A DNA stretch of 64,000 nt from Diospyros lotus (GCF_014633365.1 NC_068339.1:27847316-27911315); one strand, 5' to 3'; counted from the first letter of the stretch, positions 38,001 through 47,186 are shown. Numbers and translations: made by a program. The notes: generated by a model not told the origin, from the letters alone.

Positions 38001-41000
38001 GGAGAATTTCCTAACGGAAAGGTACTTTCATTTTGCTTCTGTTTTCATCCATATTTTTACTTACTACTCATATGTATTGTGAAGTCATTTGATTTTCTTG
38101 CATCTTATATGCGAAGAATTTGGCCTTCAAGTACAGCCTACTGGATAAAGTCTTCTTTAGGTAAAGAGACTCTAATTTATTCCAGACTTCCAGGGCTGTT
38201 TTAAGTTTTGATACTTCTCGGAGAACTTTGTCTCCAAGACTCAAGATAAGCATGATGTATGCTTTCTTATTGATTTCCTTATCCTCTAAAGATATAGATT
38301 TAGGATCCTTACCTTCAGAGCTTCCCTCTCCAATCCAAGACCCAAGACTGCATGGCAGTGCTTCCATTTTGATCCACCAGAGACCAAAATCATTGCTGCC
38401 GTCGAACTTCTCCACATCATATCGAGTGGCCGATGAGGGCGCCATAATCGCCTACCAACAACGACTTTGGTTTCTTGAGAATCTTGAAAAATCTTGATAG
38501 GATTTCTGGAGCTGATACCCTGCACTCTGATACCAATTTGTTGTACTTAGGACCGCCACACACACAGCCTACTATCCCTCCAAGAACTCACTAATTACAC
38601 CCTCGGAAATTAAGCCACAGCACTCGATAGAAATCACAAGAAATAGGAACACAAAAAGCAACTAATCACACAAGAAACACAAGATTTTATCTTGGTTCAG
38701 TCTCATAAATGAGACCTACATGCAGACTGCCTTAGGCCCATGAAAACTCCACTATCTTGAATCCTTACAGCGATTACATGCACTAGAAAAATCCAGTCTC
38801 TTTCCCTTAGTCTAAAACCCTAGACTAAACAGAGAAGAATCCCCAAGAGAAAATACAAATCAACCCTCCTCTCGGCCTAGCACATACTCGCTCAACTCTT
38901 TCAAGACGACCCAATGTTTTCATGATTCTTCCAAGCCCTCCCAGCCCCTATTTATAGACCATAGAGACAGGCAAGGCAGTTATAACCAACTGCCCATCCT
39001 GACCGAAAATAAACCACCTTCCGGCCAGCTTAAAACAAACTAACAACCACTCATTACAATAAGAAAATATGCTAATAGATTTCCTAAAGAAAACTTCTAA
39101 GTACAGAAAACTAATCTAAGACAAATGACTGGAGGGTTGATTTGTATTTTCTCTTGGGGTGTTCTCTGTTTAGTCTAGGGTTTTAGATTGAGGGAAAGAG
39201 AGGATTTTTCTAGTGCATGTAATCGCTATAAGGATTCAAGATGCTCCTATGACTGTTGTGTGTATCTTAAGCACATATCCCCTAGCATTTCAATATACTT
39301 GTTGCTATATGTGGATGACATGCTTATTGCAAGTCAATCCCTTAGAGAAATTCAGCAACTTAAGCAAAAATTAAAAGCTGAGTTTGAAATGAAGGAGCTA
39401 GGTGAGGCTAGAAAAATACTAGGGATGGAAATCTCTAGGGATAGACAGCATAGGAGAGTATTCTTATCTCAGAAATCATATATAGAAAAGCTGCTATCTA
39501 GGTTTGGTATGGCTGATTCAAAACCAGTGAGTTTGCCATTTGCACCTCATTTTAAGCTATCTTCAAAGTAGTCCCCTGAAGATGAGGCTGAGAAAAAGGA
39601 AATGGAGAAAATCCCATACTCAAGTGCTGTTGGCAGCCTGATGTATGGCATGGTTTGTACCCGCCCCGATCTAGCTCATGCAATGAGTGTAGTCAGCCGC
39701 TTCATGGAAAACCCAGGTAGACCCCCATTGGATGGCTGTAAAATGGATGCTTAGATACTTAAGGGGCACTAGCAAGAATGTATTGTCCTATGGTGGAGCT
39801 AAGATAGGAGAAAAACCTAGCATTTTAGGCTTCTTGGATGCAAATTATGCTTCTGATCTTGATAAGCATAGGTCCACAACTGGTTATGTGTTTAAGTTGT
39901 GGAATTCCTCTATTAGTTGGAGGTCTAGCCTCCAACATGTAGTAGCTTTATCCACTACTAAGGCAGAATATATAGCTGTTGCTGATGCAATTAAAGAGGC
40001 TATGTGGCTTAGAGGGCTAGTGGGAGAGCTTCTAGGTTTAGAGGCTAAAGTCACTTTGATGTGTGATAGTCAAAATGCTATACATTTATCAAAGAATCAG
40101 GCTCACCATGAGAGGACAAAACACATAGACATTCGGTACCATTTTATTAGGGATATAATTGAAAATAAACTTGTTGATCTAACCAAAGTTGCAGGTAAGA
40201 AAATATGCTAACAGATTTCCTAAAGAAAACTACTAAGTACAGAAAACTAATCTAAGACAAATGACTTCACATGTATTTTGGGATGTAAAATTTTGATAAA
40301 GCATCACAGTTATGGCAAAGCAGTAGCATATGGCTGAATGAAGGGGATCATAATGGTCTCCAAATGACAATTTAAGATCCAAACAACTTCCATTGCGTAA
40401 TACTTTCTTCAGAATTTCTCAATGGGATTGCAGTCTGTAGTCTTTCATGTCAGAGGATGCATATGTGCTTCTTGGTCTAGGCACTGTCTTATGTTCAATC
40501 CCAGATCAGTTTGCATTTTGGTTGAGCATGTCAGAAACTTGTATCTGTTGCTCAGTTACCAACATGCTATCTTTTATCTTCATAACATGTTGAGTTGCTT
40601 GCTACTGATCTTGATTGCTTTACCTGGATAATCAGGACTTCCCTTGAACTAGAATTAGCAATACTTGATGGTAATCTATAATGAGACCAAGTAAAAATTG
40701 TTTTTGTTGTGGTTTATGAAACACATGCAGACTCGATTAGACAAATTATCATTTCTCATCATTTGGAGTCATATATTTCCCATCAGCTTTATGTTATGTT
40801 AAGGCAAATGAAAGTTGATTACACATTTTGTGCCTTATCCTTTACATATGAGGCCACGTAAAAATGTTTCTGCTTTGATTTATGAAGTGCTAATCTACTT
40901 GGTTCTACTAGTTAATTCTCAGCATTTGGGGATGCTATCCAATCATGTCTTGCTGATCTGCATTATCCCAAAATTACTTTTTTTGGTTTGGAATGATTTA

Positions 41001-43673
41001 TCTCTCATTATGTCAACCACAGATGTTTGGTCTTTTTGCCCTTCAAGCAGTGTCTTTGATCTAAGCCATGTGAGATTTGTTAGAGGTGTACATATACGTT
41101 ACTTTTTCTTTATTAGAAATAGAAAAAGATTGCATTTCATGAATGTGTGAGCTGACCACTATGTAATGCATTCATGAAAATTTATCTTTTGCTATTGCCA
41201 TGTTCAAGGAATATAGCCATAAATGAGCTACTAGTTAACCGTAAACGTCAAAATTTATATGCTTGGGGTCTTGTAGTTCAGTACTTCAGTTTCTTAACAA
41301 CTCATGGAATTTACTTGATTCAATGTCTAAGCTGATGTGCTAAAATTTGGGTTTAAGTTAGCTATCATGTACTGCTGCTTCAACTTTTTGACTGAGTTTT
41401 GTTTTATTGCAATAACCATGGCATGCCAATATAGATTCCAAGGATTGTGTTCTTACTGCTGGAATAACTTATGCTTCTGATGCAAATAACGCGATAGATT
41501 CAGGCTTGTTTCCATGAAGAGCAAGTCTGCTTTCTCTCTCATCGTCATCTATTCTACTTGGAAGTTGTGTCATTGGATAACTAACTACTTGTTTCCAACA
41601 TTTTTCCACACCCTCTTCATGATGCCTTTGTTTTCCTGCTAAGCAAGAGTGTCACCAGCAATCATCATTGCCATTGGCTGAATCATTAGATTTTTTCTTT
41701 CTCCTGCTTGCATTTCATATATGTTTTAATGATTGGGTAGTTAATTTGAACATGTTGTTTCTTCCAGGCAGTGGCAATTAAGAAGATCGACAATGCAGCG
41801 CTTTCACTGCAGGAGGAAGATGATTTTCTTGAAGCTGTTTCAAATATGTCACGGCTGAGGCACCCCAATGTTATTTCACTGGTGGGCTACTGTGCGGAGC
41901 ATGGCCAACGTCTTCTGGTTTATGATTATATTGGAAACGGGAGTGTACATGATATGCTACATTTTGCTGATGAAAGAAGCAAGATGCTGACATGGAATGC
42001 CCGTGTTAGAGTTGCGCTTGGCACTGCTCGAGCTTTAGAGTATGTTATAATTCAAGTTGGAACCCTCTCTCTCTTGCTCTCCTCTGCATTTCCTTCTCTG
42101 AATGATTGTTCTTTCTGTAGATATTTGCATGAAGTGTGCCTGCCTTCTATTGTGCATAGAAACTTAAAGTCAGCAAACATTTTGCTTGATGAAGACCTTA
42201 ACCCTCACTTGTCAGACTGTGGCTTAGCTGCTTTAAACCCAAATACAGAGCGACAGGTAAATGTTGGAGCTGGAAATTGCTGGCCATATTTCTTTTATTA
42301 GCCTTGTGTTCTTGTCCCAGAAATCTTCTTGAACATATCAGCAAGAGTGGAAATCTGAGTTCAATCCCAAGAAAACAAGAATAGAGATCTGAGAATTTTT
42401 CTTCAGGTGGAGGATAAAAGAAGGCTTTTTTACTTCAAATTAAGGGCTTTACATTTTGGTGAAAAAAAAAAAAGAATTTTTAAGTTATTGCATATGCCCA
42501 TCGAACCATCTGAAAGTTGGCATTCCTATCATTCATCTATTTTTATTTTTGGGGATTGGTAATGCACACGCCCATGTACCTATGGGGGAACACTAAGCTT
42601 GTGAGTCTCTGTTTGGGGGATAATAGCATGGAACAATGAGGCTAACACGTTTTTGGCATTTTTTGCTATTTATGTTTTAACGTTTTACTTCTATGATGCT
42701 TAATAGGAGGTTTCATCAACCCAAATGGTTGGTTCATTTGGTTATAGTGCTCCTGAATTTGCTTTATCTGGAATATACACCGTAAAAAGTGATGTTTATA
42801 GCTTTGGGGTCGTGATGTTGGAGCTGTTGACAGGACGGAAGCCGCTAGATAGGTAAAAACAGTTGTAGATGCTCAGTAAGTTACATTCATAATATTCTCT
42901 GGTACGTTCTTCAGTCTGATGCTGGCTTGTTCTTGCGTTCTTTTCATTTCTTATGTTATTTAGTTCAAGGGTGAGATCAGAACAGTCGCTTGTAAGATGG
43001 GCTACTCCACAACTCCATGATATAGATGCCTTGGCAAAAATGGTCGATCCTGTGCTTAATGGCATGTACCCTGCAAAGTCTTTATCACGTTTTGCTGACA
43101 TCATTGCCATTTGTGTTCAGGTAATATTCATTTAATATCTGAAAAGCTCCTTAATTCATGTTTTAGCTTTGTTATTAAAAAGGGGGAAAATAAGTTGATT
43201 TTTGAGAATTTTGTATTTGGAGACCGCTTAAATGCTGTTCAACTTCTAAGGCTAGGTTTCAGAAGGAACCTTTCATATTGACAATTATATAGATATGTAT
43301 ACTTAACACACACAAAGCGTGTGTCTTATTATAGCATTGTTAAACAAATGTTGGAATGGGGAAAAAAAAAAAAAAAAAACACAGCAGCAGCAGCAGCAAA
43401 TTTGATATAATTCAAATTTCACATGCACAACCTACATACTGTATTTCCCTTCCGTTGCTGGATGGATAAGTCACTCTCATTTAATGTATGTAATTCACGA
43501 TATTTTGATGTTGGATGCAGCCTGAACCGGAGTTTCGGCCTCCCATGTCCGAAGTTGTGCAATCACTGGTTCGGTTAATGCAAAGAGCAAGTGTGGTGAA
43601 GAGGCACTCCAGTGATGAATCAAGTTTTATGTACAAGACTCCAGATCATGAGGCAACCGACGTGCCATATTAG
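22356..43673 (+). CDS. SRF: STRUBBELIG-RECEPTOR FAMILY LRR receptor-like kinase (whole gene, 16 exons)
   Basis: Exons: 22356-22479, 22798-22930, 23090-23161, 27506-27571, 27665-27736, 27855-27926, 36059-36130, 36224-36289, 36370-36435, 36523-36851, 37765-38021, 41768-42039, 42121-42256, 42707-42852, 42964-43120, 43521-43673. All introns are GT-AG, and the exons join in phase to 2193 nt (730 residues plus stop). The product is a plasma-membrane receptor-like protein: signal peptide (about 1-36), SRF N-terminal domain with [10 protein letters not shown], about six LRRs, a Pro-rich linker (258-282), a membrane span (310-333), and a kinase domain from about 425 to 700. The ATP-site lysine is K448. 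HRD reads HRN (546-548) and DFG reads DCG (566-568), so catalysis is doubtful, as known for STRUBBELIG itself. The sequence looks closest to the SRF6/SRF7 branch. That branch assignment rests on recall and needs a tree. Confidence 0.93.
23434..23582. repeat. TTC microsatellite and tandem 'CATTTTGCTGGTTATTTCTC' repeat
   Basis: A TTC run is followed by four copies of a unit of about 30-36 bases containing CATTTTGCTGGTTATTTCTC. It lies in the 5' part of the hAT element, upstream of its transposase. Variation in unit length suggests slippage. Confidence 0.75.
24583..25401 (+). pseudogene. hAT transposase, N-terminal half (TTF-type zinc finger)
   Basis: 272 codons. The start is lysine-rich (residues 1-25, nuclear-localisation-like), then a very acidic Glu/Asn stretch (about 48-85). 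A TTF-type zinc-finger region typical of the plant hAT ZMYM1-like group follows, with the CFCCKLF motif near residue 160. The finger binds the transposon ends. The frame stops at 25399-25401, where a T run appears one base short: the next frame continues the expected protein at once. So this and the next entry were one gene. Confidence 0.85.
25413..27077 (+). pseudogene. hAT transposase, catalytic half with dimerisation domain
   Basis: 554 codons from an internal ATG, though the homologous frame begins just upstream at the frameshift. It holds the RNase-H-like catalytic core (DUF4371 region): the first catalytic aspartate in [10 protein letters not shown] (about residues 57-66), the second in [11 protein letters not shown] (about 127-137), and the C-terminal hAT dimerisation domain with [15 protein letters not shown] (about 492-506). 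No stop breaks this half. Because of the upstream frameshift the element should not make a full-length transposase. Apart from that it looks young. Confidence 0.88.
27506..27926 (+). CDS. SRF: SRF exons 4-6: LRR units
   Basis: Three LRR-sized exons (66, 72 and 72 nt), each beginning and ending within a leucine codon, the phase pattern used by LRR exons in this family. Peptides such as [17 protein letters not shown] and [17 protein letters not shown] show the LxxNxLSGxLP plant LRR pattern. Confidence 0.92.
28169..28326 (+). mobile_element. Au-like SINE in SRF intron 6
   Basis: The start GAGCCTTGGGATCAATGGTA includes a pol III A box. The B-box-like AAGGTCACAAGTTCAAGTTA follows, then a body with TAAGACTGCATAAAA, and the end CCTGGGAATGCCCTTT. 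The order matches the angiosperm Au SINE family. It lies in the same orientation as SRF. No clear target duplication was found. Confidence 0.65.
28560..30655 (+). pseudogene. Copia pol remnant in SRF intron 6 (integrase to reverse transcriptase)
   Basis: In order: the GAG-pre-integrase end (28620-28690), the integrase core with HFDICGP and LRTDRGHEY (28740-28960), integrase C-terminus (29072-29400), and reverse transcriptase from about 29730, with [15 protein letters not shown], the YVDD box ([11 protein letters not shown], about 30260) and the start of RNase H at about 30640. Many stops and frame changes (for example at 28877, 29003, 29046, 29821 and 30172) rule out function. Neither LTR is attached. 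It lies in the same direction as SRF. Confidence 0.88.
30745..30824. mobile_element. Fragment of a hAT-type MITE
   Basis: The terminus ATTTTAGAACACTG (end 30824) is preceded by GCCTAGGCGCTAGGCC, a combination common in plant hAT-type MITEs. The opposite end was not found, so this is a partial copy in SRF intron 6. Confidence 0.4.
30947..31204 (-). mobile_element. Small copia LTR with primer-binding site, minus strand
   Basis: On the minus strand the LTR runs from TGTCAACATCAATCCC (31204) to CCTTTTTTGACA (30947). TGGTATCAAAGC follows directly (30946-30935), a copia primer-binding site with one change from TGGTATCAGAGC. The internal region is lost after about 100 bases. It lies in SRF intron 6, opposite to SRF. 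Confidence 0.55.
31205..32229. other. Unresolved repeat-like part of SRF intron 6
   Basis: No gene is supportable. The 3' half (about 31860-32229) looks like retrotransposon LTR or leader sequence that interrupts the copia fragment starting at 32230. Its ends could not be placed. Confidence 0.35.
32230..32485 (-). pseudogene. Copia protease-region fragment, minus strand
   Basis: The minus-strand translation shows the segment between copia protease and GAG-pre-integrase, with [14 protein letters not shown] and [13 protein letters not shown]. It is cut at 32229 by unrelated sequence. The fragment is opposite to the copia pol that begins at about 32530, so it belongs to a different insertion. 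Confidence 0.75.
32530..34956 (+). pseudogene. Copia pol remnant with RNase H and PPT, SRF intron 6
   Basis: Domains in order: integrase core with [10 protein letters not shown] (about 32640) and [14 protein letters not shown] (about 32720); integrase C-terminus with [15 protein letters not shown] (33010-33060); reverse transcriptase with AKGYTQ (about 33660), a [19 protein letters not shown] stretch (33770-33810) and [12 protein letters not shown] (about 34040); and RNase H with [11 protein letters not shown] (34590) and DNQAALHIA (34710). A purine tract GAGGGGGAG (about 34948-34956) precedes the 3' LTR. Stops and frame changes are frequent. The 5' half and 5' LTR are missing. Confidence 0.88.
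34957..35500 (+). mobile_element. 3' LTR of the intron-6 copia element
   Basis: TGTTAACAATG follows the polypurine tract directly, and the likely right end is TATGCCAACA (35500), giving TGTT/AACA termini. A GT microsatellite lies inside (35031-35068). The right boundary is less sure than the left. Confidence 0.55.
35031..35068. repeat. GT microsatellite
   Basis: An uninterrupted GT run inside the copia LTR in SRF intron 6. Confidence 0.92.
35501..36058. other. 3' end of SRF intron 6
   Basis: AT-rich intron sequence with no transposon domain. It ends in the acceptor TTGCAATGTAG before exon 7. Confidence 0.5.
36059..36851 (+). CDS. SRF: SRF exons 7-10: last LRRs, proline-rich linker, membrane span
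   Basis: Exons 7-9 (72, 66 and 66 nt) complete the LRR domain (for example [17 protein letters not shown]). Exon 10 (36523-36851) encodes YDGNSFDNG, a [14 protein letters not shown] linker, and the hydrophobic span [20 protein letters not shown] (about residues 311-330), followed by the basic stop-transfer CLRKRK. The proline-rich stretch before the membrane is typical of SRF proteins. Confidence 0.93.
37238..37370 (+). mobile_element. Au-like SINE in SRF intron 10 (3'-truncated)
   Basis: GAGCCTTGGAGCAATGGTAA (A box), GAGGTCACGGGTTTAAGTCA (B box) and TAAGGCTGCATACAATGACC follow in Au SINE order. It stops before the usual 3' end. A second A-box-like copy (GCCGCAATGGTAAGGTTGA) lies just upstream at about 37211, suggesting a partial head duplication. 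Same orientation as the SINE at 28169. Confidence 0.65.
37765..38021 (+). CDS. SRF: SRF exon 11: juxtamembrane region and glycine-rich loop
   Basis: This exon encodes the cytoplasmic juxtamembrane segment with [13 protein letters not shown], a motif recurrent in SRF proteins, then the helix before the kinase ([16 protein letters not shown]) and the ATP loop [14 protein letters not shown] (about residues 426-439). It ends in phase 0 at a lysine codon, and the kinase resumes 3.7 kb later in exon 12. Confidence 0.92.
38068..38525 (-). pseudogene. Copia gag remnant in SRF intron 11, minus strand
   Basis: The minus-strand frame starts [20 protein letters not shown] (38445), a typical copia capsid start, and continues with [20 protein letters not shown]. 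It breaks near 38068. The leader before it leads to the primer-binding site and LTR on the same strand at 38526-39058. The element is opposite to SRF. Confidence 0.8.
38526..38536 (-). other. Copia primer-binding site, minus strand
   Basis: On the minus strand the site reads TGGTATCAGAG directly after the LTR end GTACAACA plus two bases. It is a perfect match to the usual copia site complementary to initiator tRNA-Met. Confidence 0.75.
38539..39058 (-). mobile_element. Copia LTR in SRF intron 11, minus strand
   Basis: On the minus strand the LTR begins TGTAATGAGTGGTTG (39058) and ends GTCCTAAGTACAACA (38539), followed by the primer-binding site. Its outer end does not meet unique intron DNA. 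It abuts a + strand copy of the RNase H C-terminal coding sequence of the same family. Confidence 0.7.
39059..39248 (+). repeat. Rearranged copia pieces: RNase H tail copy plus inverted LTR segment
   Basis: 39059-39127 repeats 40196-40264 almost exactly (AAGAAAATATGCTAATAGAT and onward), and encodes the end of RNase H ([13 protein letters not shown]). 39128-39248 is an inverted copy of the LTR interior at 38748-38877. The LTR piece runs straight into reverse transcriptase sequence at about 39245. Confidence 0.7.
39245..40264 (+). pseudogene. Copia reverse transcriptase and RNase H remnant, SRF intron 11
   Basis: The RT end has [13 protein letters not shown] (YVDD box, about 39310) and [17 protein letters not shown]. 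The connection region has [12 protein letters not shown] and [15 protein letters not shown] (about 39620-39700). RNase H has [27 protein letters not shown] and [12 protein letters not shown] (39740-40085). A stop at 39569 and frame changes near 39720 and 40200 inactivate it. It lies opposite to the gag and LTR of the same insertion. Confidence 0.85.
40265..41767. other. Remaining SRF intron 11
   Basis: Intron sequence of ordinary AT content with no transposon domain or gene that I can support. It ends in a pyrimidine-rich acceptor (TGTTTCTTCCAG) before exon 12. Confidence 0.5.
41768..43673 (+). CDS. SRF: SRF exons 12-16: kinase-like domain and C-terminus
   Basis: Exon 12 starts AVAIKKID, with the ATP-site lysine at residue 448. 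Exon 13 holds [20 protein letters not shown] and DCGL. Exon 14 holds the activation-segment end [10 protein letters not shown] (APE at 594-596) and [19 protein letters not shown]. Exon 15 holds the conserved [18 protein letters not shown] stretch. Exon 16 ends with the short tail [15 protein letters not shown] and TAG at 43671. The catalytic aspartate of HRD is asparagine, which suggests a weak or dead kinase acting as a scaffold. Exon 14 has two possible acceptors three bases apart. Confidence 0.94.
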
Positions 43674-44826
43674 AAAATCCAAGACTAGCTGAAGCTATTG
43701 AACCACCTTCGAAATTTTGCATGCAGAGCAATCCAGAGAAATTGTCAAGAGGAATGACCGACCCGGTAGTGTATCCGAAGAGCATGCACGCACGCACTCT
43801 CGTCTCAAACAATTTGAGCCCGCAGCATGCTCTATCTACTTCACAATTAGGATCGAGTTTGTGTATATTTTATTGTATCTTCAGTAATAATTGGACATTT
43901 TTGGTACATGTTCATAGGTATTTTATGCCACAATGAAGCACTTCTGTGATGTGTTTGGATGAATTCATTTGTCATTACGAATTTGAAATTTGAAATTTAA
44001 TGTTTGGGATCAATTTTGTAGAAAGAATTTAGATTTGGATCTAAATTCAAGGGTAGATTTTGACCCCCCCCCCCAAAAAAAAAAAAAATGAAAGAATTTC
44101 AAATGACCAAAAGAGGTGTCATTTGGACTCAGAAATATATAGTATGTTATACATATACGCACAAATATATAGTATGTTATACATATACTTCAAGTGCGTA
44201 TGTACATGTACTTGCAATATTTATATGCATGTATATGTACGTGGGTATAAATGTAACTATTCCTACATAGGTATGTATATCTATGCACATGTATATACAA
44301 ATATATGTACACGTGTATATGTCTGTTCATACATATATGTACATATGTATATGTATTTAATGAAATTATAATAATAAATAAGCAATAAGATATACTTCAT
44401 TTAATTTTAAAGGTGAATTAGCTACATAACTGGAGGAATAATAAAAAAAAAAAATGATAAACTGGAATAAAATACATTCTGGAAACAGTAGGGTTTTAAA
44501 CAAAGGTCTTGGCTACAATGAAAAATCATCCCAAAGGATATCTTCTTCTAGAGTTAGGCGCACTCGCCTCCTTTTATAATCATAATTTTGAGCTAGATTT
44601 TAACTTGGTTTGAAATCCATAAATTGAATTAAAATTGATTTCAGATTGTTTGAAAATAGTAATGATTGCAGAGCTTTAACTGTGTTAGGAATCTTCTCAA
44701 AGAAATTTAATCTTTTTAAGAGTGTAATGGAGAACCATAATGGAGAGCCTTAACATTGTCAAGAGTATTGGTAGAAAGTTATTTAACTTTTTAAGAACAC
44801 AACGAAAAGAAATCTCGTGATCTTAA
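43674..44826. other. SRF 3' flank with simple repeats
   Basis: The first 200-300 bases probably include the 3' untranslated region. A C-run followed by an A-run lies at about 44063-44088, and imperfect TATGTA/CATATG repeats at 44130-44360. No gene is supported. An open frame over the simple repeats is an artefact. Confidence 0.5.
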
Positions 44827-45405
44827 TGTTGAAGTCAAAAAAGTGCAGCCTTTTTATATTTGTAGAAGAAAAAAGTAAAAAGTAAAAAGATAAAAGATAA
44901 AAGAAAAATTAGATGCACTGAAGTAGAAATTGATATAGTGGAAGAGGAAACTAGTAGCCACGGCTACAATTAATTTGCAGCACCCGCAATTCAAATAGTG
45001 GTCGGAAATTTAACTTTTGGGTAGAAGAAAATTCTACAGCAAAGGATTGCAATGCTAAATGCGTTTTTAACGTGTAAGAGAGGCCTATTTATAGGCCTCC
45101 CTAACTTATTTGTTAACAATCCCAAGTATTCCATTTTGAGAGAAAAAAATAGAGAGTTAGGAATATTTTGAGTGTTTCTTTTATTTTCAAGAGAGATTAT
45201 TATTGTTATCTCCTTATGATTTAAAGGGAAGGTTGTAACTCTTATTATTTTTCTGTAATGAATTCTTCTATCCTTGCCCATAATTTTTATTCTGATTTGT
45301 TTGAGAGTTTTTCACATAAAATTTGTGTCCCACTTTTTTCATTTTTATTATTTTTCTCAAATTATTTGTTGCAGACTTGCTCTAATCCAGTGTTATTTTT
45401 CAACA
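44827..45405 (+). repeat. Left LTR of the inverted copia element
   Basis: TGTTGAAGTCAAAAA to TTATTTTTCAACA, with TGTTG/CAACA termini. It shares most of its length with the right LTR at 50801-51327 and includes a segment of about 50 bases that the right copy lacks. The base after it begins minus-strand RNase H. No primer-binding site follows. Confidence 0.8.
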
Positions 45406-46960
45406 AGTGATATTAGAGCTTGAATGTGTTGTCTTTGAATGAAAAGTTGGATTCCTTGCAAAATGCATGACACTCTAACTATCACAAAACAAAGAAATAT
45501 TCTCTTGTTCGTGCCCGAGTTCCTCTAATACCATCTTCAACCATACTGCTTATTTACTAGCTTGTGTAGCTGCTACATATTCTACTTCTGTTATTGACGT
45601 GACCACAATTGACTGTAGTTTTGAAATCCAACTTACAGCTCCGCAGCAAGTGCAAACACATATCCTGTGGTGGATTTTCTTTTGTTAAAATCACTTGCAT
45701 AATCTAAGTCAACATAACACATATCCTGTGGTGGATTTTCTTTTGTTAAAATCACTTGCATAATCTAAGTCAACATATCCTCTGACAATAAATTTTGATT
45801 CCCCATAACACAATGCAACATCTGTGGTCCCTTTATTGTATCTTAGGACCCTTTTCACAACATTCCAATGCTCTTTATCAGGATTCGCCATATACTAACT
45901 AACCACTCCCACTACATGTACAATGTCTAGTCTTGTACAAATTATAGCAAACATTAAACTTCCCACTGCTAATGCATACGATACTCGAGACATTTCTATC
46001 TTCTCTGTTTCATTGCTATGAGTCATACTAAAGGATAACTTGAAATTAACAGGAAGTGGGGTAGAAATTAGCTTATAGTCTTGCATGTTGAAGCGCCGCA
46101 AAACCTTCTTCAAATATTTTTTTTAAGAAAGCCATAGCTTTCTATTATTTCTGTCTTGATGAATTTGCATCCTTAGAATCTTATTTGCCAATCCCAAGTC
46201 CCTTATTTCAAACTCCGTAGCCAACTGTGCCTTTAATTCTTTAATATGATCTTTGTTGGGACCTGCTACCAACATGTTATCTACATACAACAACAAAATA
46301 GTGTAATCACTTTCACCAAATCTCTTAAAATATTCACGAGGGTCTGCATTAAGTTTGTTGTATCCAAGGCTCATGATGAAGGAATCAGATCTCTTATACC
46401 AACATCTCGGCGCTTGCTTGAGACCATATGGAGATTTGTTCAACCTACAAACCAAGTTCTATTTTCCTTTTTCTTCAAGACCCTCTGGTTGGAGAATATA
46501 TATTTCTTCTTTAAGATCTCCATGAAGAAAAGTCATCTTCACATCTAACTACTCTAGATGTAGGTCAAATGTAGCACACATTTCCAAGACTACTCAAATT
46601 GTAGTAATTTGAACAATAGGAGAAAATATCTCATTAAAATCAATCCTTTCTTTCTGAGCATATCCTTTTACCACCAGTCTTGTACGATACTGCTCCACTT
46701 GGTCATTGCCATCATGCTTGATCTTGTAAACCCATTTGTTTCAGATGGCTTTTCTTTCTTATGGTAGTGGAGCAAGATCCCATGTCTTGTTCTTATGTAG
46801 GGCTTCTATCTCTTCTTGCATTACTGTCATCCATAGAGATACATCTAGGCTCTCAGTAGCCTCATGGAAAGTTAATGGCTCTCCATCTTCTATTAAAAGG
46901 CAGTATGTAATGTTGATCTCAATAACATATTCTGAGTGCCAAGTGCGGGGCCTTCTCATT
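45406..46960 (-). pseudogene. Copia reverse transcriptase and RNase H remnant, minus strand
   Basis: Read from 46960 downward: the RT N-terminus (EIEALHKNKTWDLAPLP), palm segments, LYVDNMLVAGPNKDHIKEL near 46290 (YVDD has become YVDN), then the connection region and RNase H with KRVLRYNKGTTDVALCYGES (45850). Frame breaks and stops are frequent. The YVDD aspartate change would also hit catalysis. A 61-bp tandem duplication sits in RNase H at 45656-45777. Confidence 0.87.
45656..45777. repeat. Exact-looking 61-bp tandem duplication
   Basis: The unit starting ACACATATCCTGTGGTGG occurs at 45656-45716 and 45717-45777. It lies in the RNase H coding remnant, and 61 is not a multiple of three, so it shifts the frame. 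Confidence 0.9.
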
Positions 46961-47186
46961 CGAGTTGGCCTTCGAATCTCAGAAGCCTCAGGTTGAACTG
47001 GTTCTTGTACATTGTGTTCTAGTACTACTTTAGAAGAATCTGCATCTTCTTCCTCTTATCTATTTTCTATTTGAACTGTAGTAGTTTCTGGTTTCTCCTT
47101 TGTAGTGTCATCATTTTCTTTTCCTTATAGTTTATCTTCTGCAAATATCACATCTCTGCTGATGACAACTTTGTGGTAGTGAAATC

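Noticed and set aside
44060..44371. 103-codon open frame over TATGTA-type repeats
   Set aside because: Low-complexity sequence in the SRF 3' flank. The peptide is Tyr/Cys/Met-rich with no motif.
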